From: Icerya purchasi
Taxonomy: Eukaryota > Arthropoda > Insecta > Hemiptera > Monophlebidae
Length of the DNA stretch: 64,000 nt
Direction: 5' to 3'
Assembly: GCA_039619475.1 (NCBI GenBank)
Contig: CM077115.1
Location: forward strand, 34,547,083-34,611,082
In this document: in pieces, positions 1-10,739 of the stretch
Position numbering within the stretch: the first letter of the stretch is position 1
How the letters are laid out: each line of letters begins with the position of its first letter
Position numbers and translations under genes: made by a program
The notes under the pieces: model-generated
Databases searched by the model: none
Told to the model about the DNA's origin: nothing
The model's input: the letters and a program-made list of their open reading frames with translations, nothing else

Positions 1-802
1 CACCGTCCCATAATTACTTGTCCATACTCTTTATTACCGAGAACTAAAGAGATTTTTCTTGTTGAATCTACGAAAGGTTTTGTTTGCAACTCGTGCTCAG
101 GTTATAACCAGAATTCCTACGTTTGAAGTCGTCGGCAAAGCTAAAAATAGCGTTTGCTTTCATTATACGGTTACATTGAAAGTTACTAGCAATGTGCTAA
201 CCACGAGAATATATACGCATGTATTTCGTGTTATTCGTTCTACGTATTCTACTGACTTCTAACACTAAATTTTAAAATAACTTAAGTTGGTTCTCGAAGG
301 ACACTCGGATATTCGTATAAGTGGAAGAAATTTTAAACAAAAACGAGGCTATTCTTGAGTTAACAGAGAACGTGTTAAAACTGTCATGGCGCTAGTTTGA
401 TCTATTCGTAAACAATTAATTTCGATAAAATTCACTTAAAAATCTAACATACTATATTATCGTTCTAAAATTATTGGGTATCATATCACCATTAAAAATG
501 TAAACAATATATAGCATTAAAACATTATTCCGAATGATAGGAAGTATGTAATTGCATATTTATTTATATTTACATAGCGTAAATTAAATGCATACTTATA
601 GTGTCAATTTTAAAATTCCTTACAGGGGTGAGGGGATTTTCATCGAAGATAATAAAAATCACACAAAAACTATTAAAAATTGGTCGTTCATTAGAATAAA
701 GAAATAAAAATAGCGGAATATTATAATAATCACTGTTTCATGTAATATTAACTTTTGATTGCTATTAATTAAAATAAATACACCGAAATTATTTGATTCC
801 TG

Positions 803-805
<3 letters not shown>
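1..805. other. AT-rich non-coding sequence
   Basis: I see no exon, RNA gene or defined repeat here. The longest open frames are short and lack coding character. The right edge runs into a TA microsatellite (about 806-832) that flanks the inverted-dimer element. Confidence 0.6.
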
Positions 806-833
<28 letters not shown>

Positions 834-841
834 TAATATAT

Positions 842-1573
842 AACTCGGTCATTTTGGCCTAGCAAATTGACTGTGTGCCTTGACCCCTCTTACTTTTATT
901 TCTGTCTCTTTCTCTTCTATACTTTGTATAAAATGATCAAAATTTACAACGTAATTCTTACTGGCATCAACACAAAAAGAAAAATAACATAACCACAAAA
1001 ATCCTATTCTAACATTTAACTTCCGTTATATAAAATTAAGATATTTTTTCGTTACATTTTTCGTTACATATTTCATTACATAAAATTGTGACATTTTTTA
1101 AATAACAATAACAAAAATCCTATAAAATATAACAAACGTTACATAAAATTGGGACATTTTTTCGAATGAGGGGTAGTCTAAGAATTACGTTGTAATTAAT
1201 ATATATATTTATTAATTACAACGTAATTCTTAGGATACCCCTCATTCGAAAAAATGTCCCAATTTTATGTAACGTTTGTTATATTTTATAGGATTTTTGT
1301 TATTGTTATTTAAAAAATGTCACAATTTTATGTAATGAAATATGTAACGAAAAATGTAACGAAAAAATGTCTTAATTTTATATAATGAAAGTTAAATGTT
1401 AAAATAGGATTTTTGTGGTTATGTTATTTTTCTTTTTGTGTTGATGCCAGTAAGAATTACGTTGTAAATTTTGATCATTTTATACAAAGTATAGAAGAGA
1501 AAGAGACAGAAATAAAAGCAAGAGGTGTCAAGGGGCACAGCCCATTTGCTAGGCCAAAATGGCCGAGTTATAT
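842..1573. mobile_element. Inverted dimer of a Helentron/HINE-like non-autonomous element
   Basis: Two ~355-bp copies lie head to head, the left arm at 842-1200 and the right at 1211-1573, around a short AT loop. They form a near-perfect inverted repeat flanked by TA-rich tracts. Each copy has a 17-bp motif TTACAACGTAATTCTTA at its inner end and the reverse complement about 240 bp further in (at 1451 in the right arm). The outer end carries a hairpin-prone block that includes GGCCAAAATGGCC. Single copies lie near 35.9 and 40.7 kb. Both arms share changes absent from those copies (TAGCAAAT where the others have CGCAAGGGG), so the dimer arose by duplication of one already diverged copy. Subterminal inverted repeats plus a stem-loop terminus fit Helentron-associated elements such as DINE-1; this class assignment is inference. 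Confidence 0.7.
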
Positions 1574-1599
1574 TATATATATATATAATATATTTATTT

Positions 1600-2417
1600 T
1601 AAATTAGTTTGATATAATATTAATATGCAAGTTTATTTTATGTGTGCATTTAATAGGGTTCGGGAAAATTATATATAAAAAAAGGTGTGTGTTATTAATT
1701 AAACAAGAAATTGAAGTGACGCGCACGGTGGTGTAAAATTTACTGGCGGAAGCACGGTAATAATTCAATATCCTAACGACAGAAATATTTTTATTTACGC
1801 GTAACCAACAAATATTTAAAAATACGTAATAGTTATTTACCAAAAAATTTCTCTCTGGACAAATAAAATTAATACTCTTCGTTTTTCTTTTTAAATTCAA
1901 CATTTTCACATTCTGATAACTCGGACATTATTTTTCGATCGATGAATTTCCTAAATTATTTATTATTATTATATTCTCTTTCTCGTCATTAGATATTTAC
2001 TTGTTCTGACTTTTTAATTTGATTTTTATTCAATTATATTATTAGCCCCACAGAAAAAAATTGTTCATTTTGCGATAGAATTTTAAATATATTCTTTAAA
2101 CAGAGCCCCATTTTTTATTGTAATTAATTATTATTTCTTAAGCATACCGCAAAAATTTCGACAGATACCAGAATAATAGGTATTTGTCTTTTGCCGTATC
2201 ATTTCAGAGTTCGTGATACTGATGATGGCATACGTTTTTGTTGCTATCTTATTTTTTATCATTTTAATTAGTTTGGCTCTTATTGAAGATAAAAAAGCTA
2301 CTCGTATCTCTACTTCCTACAGTGTTAAATGTTAATTATAAACAAAAACAAAACATAATTGAAATGTGAAATGATAAAAAAGTAATAATCATTCCTCCTT
2401 TTTATTTGTACATTATT
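1600..2417. other. AT-rich non-coding sequence downstream of the regulator gene
   Basis: There is no supported exon or repeat. It lies between the inverted-dimer element and the probable 3' end of the minus-strand gene. Confidence 0.5.
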
Positions 2418-2541
2418 TTATTTTAAAGGGAAAAAAACGGCTACTTTCTTTAAGTTTTTTAACTGATGATCCTTCACAGAAAAAATTTTGAAACCAACAA
2501 CCGTAGTAATCAGTTCGATATATAATAATAACACGTAGAAC

Positions 2542-2748
2542 TTATTCAATACCTGGAGTAGGTGGGGTCGAGTACGGAACACGATCCGGAGAACTTGTAT
2601 CGCGAGCGTTGGAAGATGAGATAACTGGACCGACAAAATCGCTTCGTCTAGATCTGATATTGTCGACGTCAGCTGGATCCGGGCAGTTTTCTTCTTTCGC
2701 GTTTCTCAATACAGGCGCGGTGATGTCCTGCTTCACAAGGGGTACGAT
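2542..2748 (-). CDS. Exon C of the same gene, probably terminal
   Basis: The acceptor is tgttattcgcag (AG at 2750-2749). The exon continues in phase 0 from exon B, so the junction reads KAELKQ / IVPLVKQDITAP. It encodes 68 residues, acidic then Ser/Pro rich, ending STPPTPGIE, followed by TAA at 2544-2542. If this stop is used, the predicted protein is 989 residues from the 8872 start. Several minus-strand AATAAA matches lie within about 150 bases downstream (near 2400-2430), which suits a short 3' UTR. A competing reading is that CCAG/GTATTG, a few bases before the stop, is a splice donor and that more exons lie left of the window. cDNA would decide this. Confidence 0.65.
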   Translation of the reverse strand: MVPLVKQDITAPVLRNAKEENCPDPADVDNIRSRRSDFVGPVISSSNARDTSSPDRVPYSTPPTPGIE

Positions 2749-4179
2749 CTGCGAATAACAATAATACGTATATTTATTTAAAATATTTAATATTCGCGAT
2801 AAAACGGTTTCCCCGTTGTTATCGATACATTTGTTGTTTAAGTTTCTTCGTGAGCGGTAAATTATTGATTAAAAATTTCACTTCATTACGGTAGGCGAGT
2901 AGGCCGAAGAAGGCCGTGACAGTGCAAACACAGTTTGAAATGTAACCTTATTATTAAATAGATTATCTAATTTTAGCTGTTACAAATCGTAATACGACAA
3001 TAATAATTAGTCACAACTCATAAGTTCGAATTATATTTGGCGGACGATGGGTTGCTAAGAAAAAATCACGAAATAGCGCGAAAGAATTTAAAAAATAAAA
3101 AATAAATTACGTCCGAAGTTATAATTTTTATAATGAAATAACAAACATCGACTAAATTAAACACAGCCGTACCTCTGACTGTAAACGGAAATGAAATTAT
3201 AAAGTATCCGGAAGACCTTGCAGAGACTAAGTTAGGTGTTGATCAATGAGAATTACTTGGATATTTTGCAGTATCGGAATTATTATTATATATATATATA
3301 TATATATATACACCTTTCTTTACGTAATAACGGGCAGAATGTATTTATAGAAAAATTATTTTGAAACTGCAAAATTTGAAAATGTTTTGTAAATCGGCGT
3401 TTGCGTTTTAATATTACGAACATTTTTTGGTAATTCTAAAATAGGAAAAATAGAAAATAAATTGTTGTCAACAAAAATAAAATGTCCCAGCACGTATCTT
3501 ATCAACCGTGCGACTACAACAACATTTTTACTATTTCTCTATTTTTAGGGAGTTTTGGACTTCACCTGATTTTCTCCGTTCAAGTTTTCCCACTTGCATT
3601 TAAATCATTTACAAACTTTTTCTCTTTGTAATTTTCAAACTTTTTTTAAATATCGATTTTACTACACGATCACTAATCTCGTAATAAATGCCTCTACTGA
3701 AACAGTTTACTTAGAGATATTAATTCCATCCCAAACTGCTTTAATTTCTAAATCGTGTAACTTCTAGCCGTATTAATTTCCATCTCATCTAGGATGTCTT
3801 GTTGGTTTTTTTTTTTGTTTGTTTTTTGAATATCACAAGTCCGCTGAAATTATATGCACCTACATCATCGCTGATTATAATGTTAATTATATTGTAAAAT
3901 TCTATCAGAACTACTATTTTATTAAATTCATTCATTCATTCATAAATTTCATGTTTCATCTTTAGTCTTACTGCTACTTTTTATATCCCACCATGACATC
4001 CTTTCTCTCTGTATTAACGCCTCTGAACAATAAAATGAGGCCGAGGACAGAGTTCATTTTCCGCGCAAACAAAAACCAAAAAAGCGTTTTTAATTTTTTG
4101 TTCGCCAAGCTCGTCGAAGTGTAAAATTTAACCGCTTAATAACAATAAGCAAAACGTTCGGTATGTGCAACAAAATAAC
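2749..4179 (-). other. Intron between exons B and C
   Basis: This 1,431-base intron runs from a GTTATT donor to a TTCGCAG acceptor on the minus strand. It holds a TA microsatellite near 3285-3310 and is otherwise AT-rich. I see no exon or transposon in it. Confidence 0.75.
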
Positions 4180-5874
4180 CTGTTTCAATTCAGCTTTAGT
4201 GCGGAATTTCACCGGAGGATTGCTAATGGCTACGGTTTCTTGTTGACTAGAAGTCAGAGACGAACGCGACGAAGAATATTTCTCATTGCGTATGATCTGT
4301 TCAGCCGTGTGAATGTCGGTTGACAGAACCGAAGACATGGCCGCTTGTTGCTGATCGCGTCGTATTATCCAGCTGTTCCGCGCTTCCTGCTTTGCATAGC
4401 CGTTGACTGTCGGAATGCCCGCAGAAGACGAGCCACCGGTGGTCCGTTCGTTTTGTTGCGCGGGGAAACTAAATTTGTTAAACGGAGGAATTTCCCCGAA
4501 AGGTGGCAGAGGCGCTAACCGGCTCCGCGAGGCAGGCAGTGGATGGTTAATGTAGCCGGCGCAATCATCGTCCGGTTCGTCTTCGGTTCTCACGTCTAGA
4601 GCGGTTTTTATAACGGTCGAAATTTTCGGCGGACAGTAGGGCGAATGCGACTGCTGCCGATCGACTTTATGGTCGTAACTAGGCAGAAACGAAGGATAGC
4701 AGATTACCGACCCGACTGTCGAAGAAGTCGAAGATTGGCAGGGCGGATGTTGATGTTTTTGAACTGCTGCTGCTGCTGCAGCGGCAGCGGCAGCGGCGGC
4801 GGCGGCTTTCTCCTTAATTTCCAACGTGTTCTTCAGTTTCTTGATGGCCGTTCGGTTGTTGTCACCGTCTGCGGACGAATGATGAACGTTCGGTTTCTCG
4901 CTGGGAGAATGCGCAACAATCTGCGGCGATAACTGTTGTTGATGGGTGTTGGATCGCGCTGCGGTTTCGATATTCTTCGACTGCTGAGCCGTTTTTATGT
5001 ACGAATTCAATCGGTTATCGATCTCTTTGTCGATAGTCTCTCGCCACGATCCCAATCTTGGCAGTTTGTACTGAGGATGACTGCTGAAGACACCGCCGGC
5101 ATCCGATGCCGCTTGAGACGAACCGCCGTTCATCAATGCGGCGGAATTCCGTTTGCGATGACCATCCGGCGTGGCCGGGTGAGCGGCTATAACGGCCGTG
5201 GTAGCCGACGATTGTTTGGCGGTCGCCATAAAACGCGCGGTAGGATCGTGCCCCTTTACAGTTTCGGCGATTTTGGGCGGCGTCTTAACGATCGAACTCT
5301 CGTAGAGATGACGATGATGCTTCGTTAAATCGTTACTATTATTGGCGGAAGAAGCTGCGGCTGCCGAATAGGATAAAATAGTAGTCGTTTGAATGTTAAT
5401 GTCTATACCGACAATACCGTTAGCGTTACTGGCGCCGGTATCGTTACTGTTAATTATTTTACGACTACTGTTAAGATCGTTTTTTAGAATGGGTGAAGGA
5501 TATTTATACGGCGAAGCGGATTCCGATGCCGACCTTGCTGGGTAAGGATGTTTCCAGGACGACGGAGTCGGTACCCAAGCGGGTATTTGAGGAAGGTGCG
5601 AATGTCTCATTTCGAAGTATGGGCGAGTGTTACCTTCGTGATCGTCAGTCGCCGTTGAATCCGCCGACTGGCGAACCGTTTTTACCGACAAGTCCAGCGG
5701 AGATTCCCGTTTCCCGTTATCCAGTTTCGTAAATTCGACAACAGCGACTTGTTCCGGCAATTTCCGGCTGAAATCAATCTTCTGGCCATTACCGTTGGCG
5801 CCGTTATTACTGCCGGCGTTCATATTTTGATTTTCGAAATTACCATCGTGTTTTCTACTATCGTGGTGAATGAC
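4180..5874 (-). CDS. Exon B of the same gene: PLDLS motif and Ala tract
   Basis: The exon is bounded by an acceptor (ttatacag, AG at 5876-5875) and an AAACAG/GTTATT donor. It holds exactly 565 codons, in phase 0 at both ends, and so joins exons A and C without a frameshift. Near its start (residues 59-63 of the exon, genome 5700-5686) is PLDLS followed by VKTV, the classic form of the CtBP-binding motif found in transcriptional repressors. An uninterrupted Ala tract of 14 lies at 4765-4806, preceded by a lysine-rich segment. Ordered-looking, possibly conserved blocks are IPAWVPTP, YKLPRLGSWRETIDKE, RLAPLPPFGEIPPFNKF and, at the exon end, PPVKFRTKAELKQ. The rest is Ser, Asn, Gln and Pro rich. 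A CtBP-recruiting nuclear repressor is the best guess from the motif, but the family is not recognised. The open frame runs past both splice sites; those extensions are intron. Confidence 0.85.
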
Positions 5875-7804
5875 CTGTATAACCAAAAAATTAAATAAAA
5901 ATAAGTATGTAATAAAATGAGAAAAACGAAAATTATACCAATAAACCATTTTAAATATAATCCTCATCTTAACATTATTTAGTAAAATGTGAAATTTAAT
6001 AAACGAATAAACAAAATTTTCCGCTCTTAAACGCGAAAATGCATATAAAAAGTAAGATGTTTCAAATCGCCCTTTTCGGAAGTGCCAGTTGTGTTAGGAA
6101 AACAAAACCACGAGTAAATGACGTTAGACTGTTCACCGACCACATTTACAACGAAATAAGCTATTTAAAAGTTTCGTTTAAGCACCGGTTTTTTTGACTC
6201 TTATTTCGAGTTCAAAAAAAACAACATCATTTCTTAAGCGCTTTTCATATACCCCGTAATATTTTGATCGTCTTATGTTTTTTTTTTCTTCTTTTTCTAA
6301 ATTTAATCAACCTTTTTTTCATTCTGAAATAAGTCATCAAATGTGATAAAAGATTTTTTTAAAATAAAACGTCGAAAGATTTTTCTATATTGCGTGTATA
6401 ATTTTAAAACATTCAAAAAGCCGGCCGACTTTAATCATTAAAACACGTACCTCCTTATCACACTCTTAATGGAATTTGTGATAATACTTATATTAAGGTT
6501 GAGTAGTAAAATAATTTAAAATAACAAAAGAATAAATTATTTTCGTACGCCACCGGCGATAAAATCAGGTAATTAAAGCTTAATTGTACAGACCGATGCG
6601 TAATAAGTTAAAAAAAAAAAAAATAAGATACATTATTTTTAAAAGTTTTTTATACGTTCGCTGAAAAACAGTTTCGAAAATTGGTCATATTTTTTCTCCG
6701 TTTTCCGGATTTTCAAGGCAAAATTTCCCACAGTAGCTGTATAAAGATGTAAATGTAAAAAAGATAGTTTCACTATTATTTTAAGGACTTGTAAAATCCG
6801 CAGAACTAAAATACACCCTTCGGTTTCACTACAATTCAGTCGAGCGATGTAGAACTGAGAAGTTTCCTGATTTTACCTGTGCGAAGTGTAACAAATCCGT
6901 ACACCAACTCGCTATAGGTTAATTAGAAATTGATGAGTTGAACGGCTTTACGACGCTACCGTAGAACGCCGACAGTGCTTCCGAGCCATCGAACGTTTAC
7001 TTTATCTGGACCGTCGGATATTAGCGGATACGGCAACGGTCGCTAGGGGGTACATACTATCTTCGTTTATTAATGTGCAATATTCCAGAGTAGTGGAAGA
7101 TAGTTGCCACCGGTATAAAACCGATGTAAAATAACGGTTTTTTTTTATAACGTAGGCAACGTACTCACGACAGATAGTGCTAAAGCATGCGACATCTTAG
7201 AGCGCTTACCGCGGCAGAAAAATATGTAACGCGTTAGGATCTGTCCTTCACCGTAAGAGCTGTACTAATGAAAATAATAGTCCGCGCCTTTGGGACGACT
7301 AGAGCTATCGGTCCCGAAGGTTCTGAAGCTTCATGTTAAGGCCATTAGCAAGTAGACGGCGGAGTTTAGTGGCGAGAAATCTTCTAGTCTGGTCTCTTTA
7401 TCAACTTATTAACTACGTGTTTATAATAAGTTTAGGTAAACGATTTAACGACTGCGAGAAAATAACAAAAATGCAAGTTTTTGCAATACACTAAAAAAAC
7501 TCAGTGTAAGCTGTGTGTTATGTATGTCGAAAACCTCGATAGCGTTTTAAAAAAAAAAACAATCCCCTCTACCGGTGGACAAAAACACCGGAACATAAAC
7601 GAAGATTTGATAAATAAGGATCTATTAGTATGCAGATGATGCAAACGGTTATCAGAATGTCGTTAGTACTATTCTTCTTCAGGGCGAAGCGATTGATTAA
7701 CGAATTCAATTCAGCTCGTACCGGGGTAACAAAAACAACTTCGTTTGAATAACAGCTTCTTAATGAAAACTTAAATGTGAAATACGCGCATATATAATAT
7801 ATAC
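5875..7804 (-). other. Intron between exons A and B
   Basis: This 1,930-base intron runs from a GTATAT donor to a TTATACAG acceptor on the minus strand. The part at about 6,830-7,400 is less AT-rich than the rest, but has no sustained open frame with splice sites in either direction. Confidence 0.75.
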
Positions 7805-8880
7805 CTGCGACATGTGCGGCGTCGCCGACGGAGGTACCATATTGTATTGGTGGTTCGAATAGCAGGATGGAACATGTTGCACCGATTGAGGCTGTTTATG
7901 TTGCATCGGCGATGATAGTTTCGTACGGGGAGAATTAAAAGAACTATTGTTGACTATCGTTGTTTTGAACGGGGAATTTTCCGTCTTCGGAAATTTCGAA
8001 GACGATTTTCGTTGTTGAGCAACGGAAGAAGCCGGCGGCTGACTGACAACCGAATCCATATCGTACATACCTTGATTTGCGGAAATGTATTCAGTCGGTT
8101 GTTTAATTCGGGTAACAGTCGGCACCGTGTATCCTTGCTGTTGTTGTTGCTGGTGAATTATTTGCCGCTGGTGCTGCTGGTAATGCGGCATTGAAGAGGA
8201 CGCGTGCAATTGCTGTTGAACCGGAGATGAAGGTAGCTGATTCTGATGCGGCACGGTGGAGACAAGGTCATGTTGGCGTCTAAATGCGGAAGTTTCCGAT
8301 ATTGGCAGGATATTATTCGAAGCGGGAACGGGGCCGCTGTTGTGCTGCTGTTGCCGATGATGGCTGCGAAAGTTGCCGGCAGAACTTTCGCTGCTACAGT
8401 TACTACTAGCATTATAAGAAAACGCTGATAAACGAGGAGTAATTGTCATAGGCAAGGAAACTGAAGCTGCCGAAGAATGATTCGGCACGGGTGACTGCGG
8501 ATGGTGATTGGAAATAGGCGATTGTCGGACACATTGCTGGTTGACGTAATAAGTAGGCGAGTAGTGAAAGGAATTCGGAACGGGAACCGCTGATGGCGGC
8601 TGGTCAGGCACCGTTTTTTTAAACCGATAGGAAGACCGGTTGGGATCATCCTGAGGAGCAGCAGGATACGCGGTTCCGGAAGAAGAATGCTGCTGATGAT
8701 GTTGCTGCTGCGGACTAGCGTTACTATTATTATAAAGTAGATGCACGTCTAATATTCCGCCAGAGGGAGCGACGAAATGGCTGGACGGCGGCGTAGCATT
8801 ACTTTCTGGTACGTGCTGGAAGAACGGGCGAGTACTTTGCATTATCTTACTTAAGTTTTCATCTTCCATCATTACATGAC
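7805..8880 (-). CDS. Exon A (first coding exon seen) of a Q/S/P/H-rich putative nuclear co-regulator
   Basis: The exon starts after a pyrimidine-rich acceptor (AG at 8882-8881) and ends at a CAG/GTATAT donor (GT at 7804-7803). Translation probably begins at the tandem Met codons at 8872 and 8869. The second has the stronger context, with A at -3 and G at +4. From 8872 it encodes 356 residues and ends in phase 0. The protein starts MMEDENLSKIMQ and is low complexity throughout. It has Q/H clusters near residues 55-62, 173-177 and 219-246, including a Q6 run at 241-246, many SP and PP dipeptides, and a basic stretch near 288-303. There is no signal peptide, membrane segment or recognisable fold. 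The two codons upstream of 8872 are open, so a start in an earlier exon is not excluded. Composition suggests a disordered nuclear regulator, which is inference. I do not recognise the family. Confidence 0.8.
8870..8877 (-). promoter_or_regulatory. Start-stop minimal uORF overlapping the main start codon
   Basis: Reading the minus strand from the exon A acceptor, the sequence is GTC ATGTAATG ATGG. An ATG (8877-8875) is followed at once by TAA (8874-8872), and the last A of that stop is the first base of the predicted main ATG. If the bases before 8872 are 5' UTR, this is a one-codon uORF, an arrangement known to stall ribosomes or lower translation. It matters only if no earlier exon supplies the true start. 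Confidence 0.4.
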
Positions 8881-9836
8881 CTAAAAAGTGAAAGAACAGA
8901 AAAATAAATAAATGAATAACAACCGAATAAAATCAACTTCCTAAGTAGCGCGAATCACTAACTAGTATTAAAACAAAAACTATATCGCGACATCTTACCA
9001 CAATATCTGCAACTCGCATAATGAAAATCTAGTTAAGATTACTACAGAAAATAGGCCGGTACCATTTATTATCCTTTTGCGGAATTTTAATATTTCCTGC
9101 TACGATTATAGCTAAGGAACGAAAATTATTTTTACACGTAAATCGCTTTATCATTTCAAAAATTATGCCCGTCCTCCAGGCGGTCTAAGTGATAAGTGTG
9201 TACACCGCCGTAACGAGATATTCACTAATAATAGTTGACCGCTTTTGTATTTTCTGAATATTTAAAACTTCCCCCCCCTTTTTTTTTCTTTTTTTTCTTT
9301 TTTCTTCTCCCGCAAAATATATCAATAGCAACAAATATATACGTTGAAATTCCGTTTTGAAGTCTTCACAGATACACTACTGAAAGCTAGAAGTTAATTT
9401 TCATACTTTACGACTTTTATTTTATCGTCGAACGCAACGAATTTAAAAGATATCTACCGGATAATATGTAATCGTTCAAGGCGAAATGTCGTATTTTTTT
9501 TATTTTTTTTATTATATATTTTAATTCAACAATTATTTCAGACAATTATTTCGGAAAAAATCAGGATTTTTTTCTTCTTTTCCTAAATAATAAACGAAAT
9601 GAGCAAAATTACGTTGTTATTTTTATTACAAAATACTTATCAAGCTACACTTATTAAAACGAAATATAGAGTATCGTTTCGAAATAGTAATCATGATAGG
9701 ATTTTTAAACACATATAACCTGTTGATAATAAACTGAGAAAGTTCCGATTTAGGAAACCGCAGCAACCGTGTATTGTGTAAAAAGAAATCACGCGATAGG
9801 CTATTTTACACCTGAGAACAAGATTGTACAGCATCT
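8881..9836. other. Non-coding sequence just upstream of exon A
   Basis: This is intronic if exon A has an upstream 5' exon, as its acceptor implies. It has C and T homopolymer runs near 9270-9300 and 9495-9515, and no coding exon. Confidence 0.5.
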
Positions 9837-10124
9837 ACTTCCCTCATATTACATTTTATAAACGAATTTCCAGTGTCCTCAAAGTTTCGAACCTCCATCA
9901 TAACATGTCTAGTTCAATAACTTCGAGAAGTTTTAAAGCGGATGGAATTTTAAGTACAATCAACAATTAATGTTTTTGTTACTTCCCTCATATTACATTT
10001 GATAAACGAATTTCCAGTGTCCTCAAAGTTTCGAACCTTCATCATAACATGTCTGGTTCAATAACTTCGAGAAGTTTTAAAGCGGATGGAATTTTAAGTA
10101 CAATCAACAACTAATGTTTTTGTT
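9837..10124. repeat. 144-bp tandem duplication, two copies
   Basis: The segment starting ACTTCCCTCATATTACATTT at 9837 is repeated from 9981 with only a few substitutions (for example CCTCCATC versus CCTTCATC). This is a recent local duplication. It contains no open frame or terminal repeats of a known transposon. Confidence 0.9.
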
Positions 10125-10529
10125 GCGAGCGCTGAAGTTACAAATTTTCACACTTCTAAGAAAAGTAAAATTTGAAACATAAAAATATTCAAACTCGATT
10201 AAAATAGTACGTCGCATTAGTTATCGCTTACTTCTTCGACAAACCGCATTGCAGAGTGTACATATAGAGAAACTAAACCTCCGATTAGCGTCTTTGTAAT
10301 TGTATCTAAGAATGACGCTGACATATTATTCTTACGATCAAATGACCAACATTTGTTTTGAATTTTATTCAGTTCCGTTCTAAAAATAAGTAATATGTTT
10401 CACAGAAAATTTCATGCCTAATCATCTGCATTTGTATCTAATTTTTCATTCGTGTTTATATTACAAACAATATTCCCTCTGCTTTGCATGTACTGATTAC
10501 CGATTTTTCATAGTTCATTACGTTATATT

Positions 10530-10735
10530 GAAACGGTACTACGCTGTAAAGCGTAGTCTCGCGTCCAGGGATGCCAAATGAAACGGTACTACGCTGCAAA
10601 GCGTCTGACTCCCCGCCAGGGATGCCAAATGAAACGGTACTACGCTGTAAAGCGTAGTCTCCCCACCAGGGATGCCAAATGAAACGGTACTATTCAACTA
10701 GTCACCGCTTTTAATTTAAATCCAGGGATGCCAAC
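10530..10735. repeat. 50-bp tandem hairpin repeat, three units plus a diverged fourth
   Basis: Units begin GAAACGGTACTACGCTG at 10530, 10580/81 and 10631 and end CCAGGGATGCCAAAT. A fourth unit at 10681 keeps the start and the end but has a replaced centre. Each intact unit holds the perfect hairpin ACTACGCT-GTAA-AGCGTAGT. Units 1 and 3 keep the stem. Unit 2 has lost part of one arm. Confidence 0.9.
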
Positions 10736-10739
10736 CACG

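Noticed and set aside
4090..4179. C-terminal extension VILLHIPNVLLIV of the same frame
   Set aside because: It lies past the CAG/GTTATT donor; exon C continues the protein in phase 0.
4645..5732. Plus-strand frames opposite exon B
   Set aside because: These are shadows of the coding strand, driven by its codon pattern.
5875..5967. Hydrophobic N-terminus (MRIIFKMVYWYN...) of the 625-codon frame as a signal peptide or membrane anchor
   Set aside because: It lies upstream of a good acceptor at 5875 that joins in phase to exon A, so these codons are intron.
7760..7804. VYIIYARISHLSFH tail of exon A as a real C-terminus
   Set aside because: It follows a CAG/GTATAT donor and is AT-rich intron sequence.
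10530..10735. CRISPR-like array
   Set aside because: The units are contiguous with no unique spacers, and the DNA is eukaryotic.
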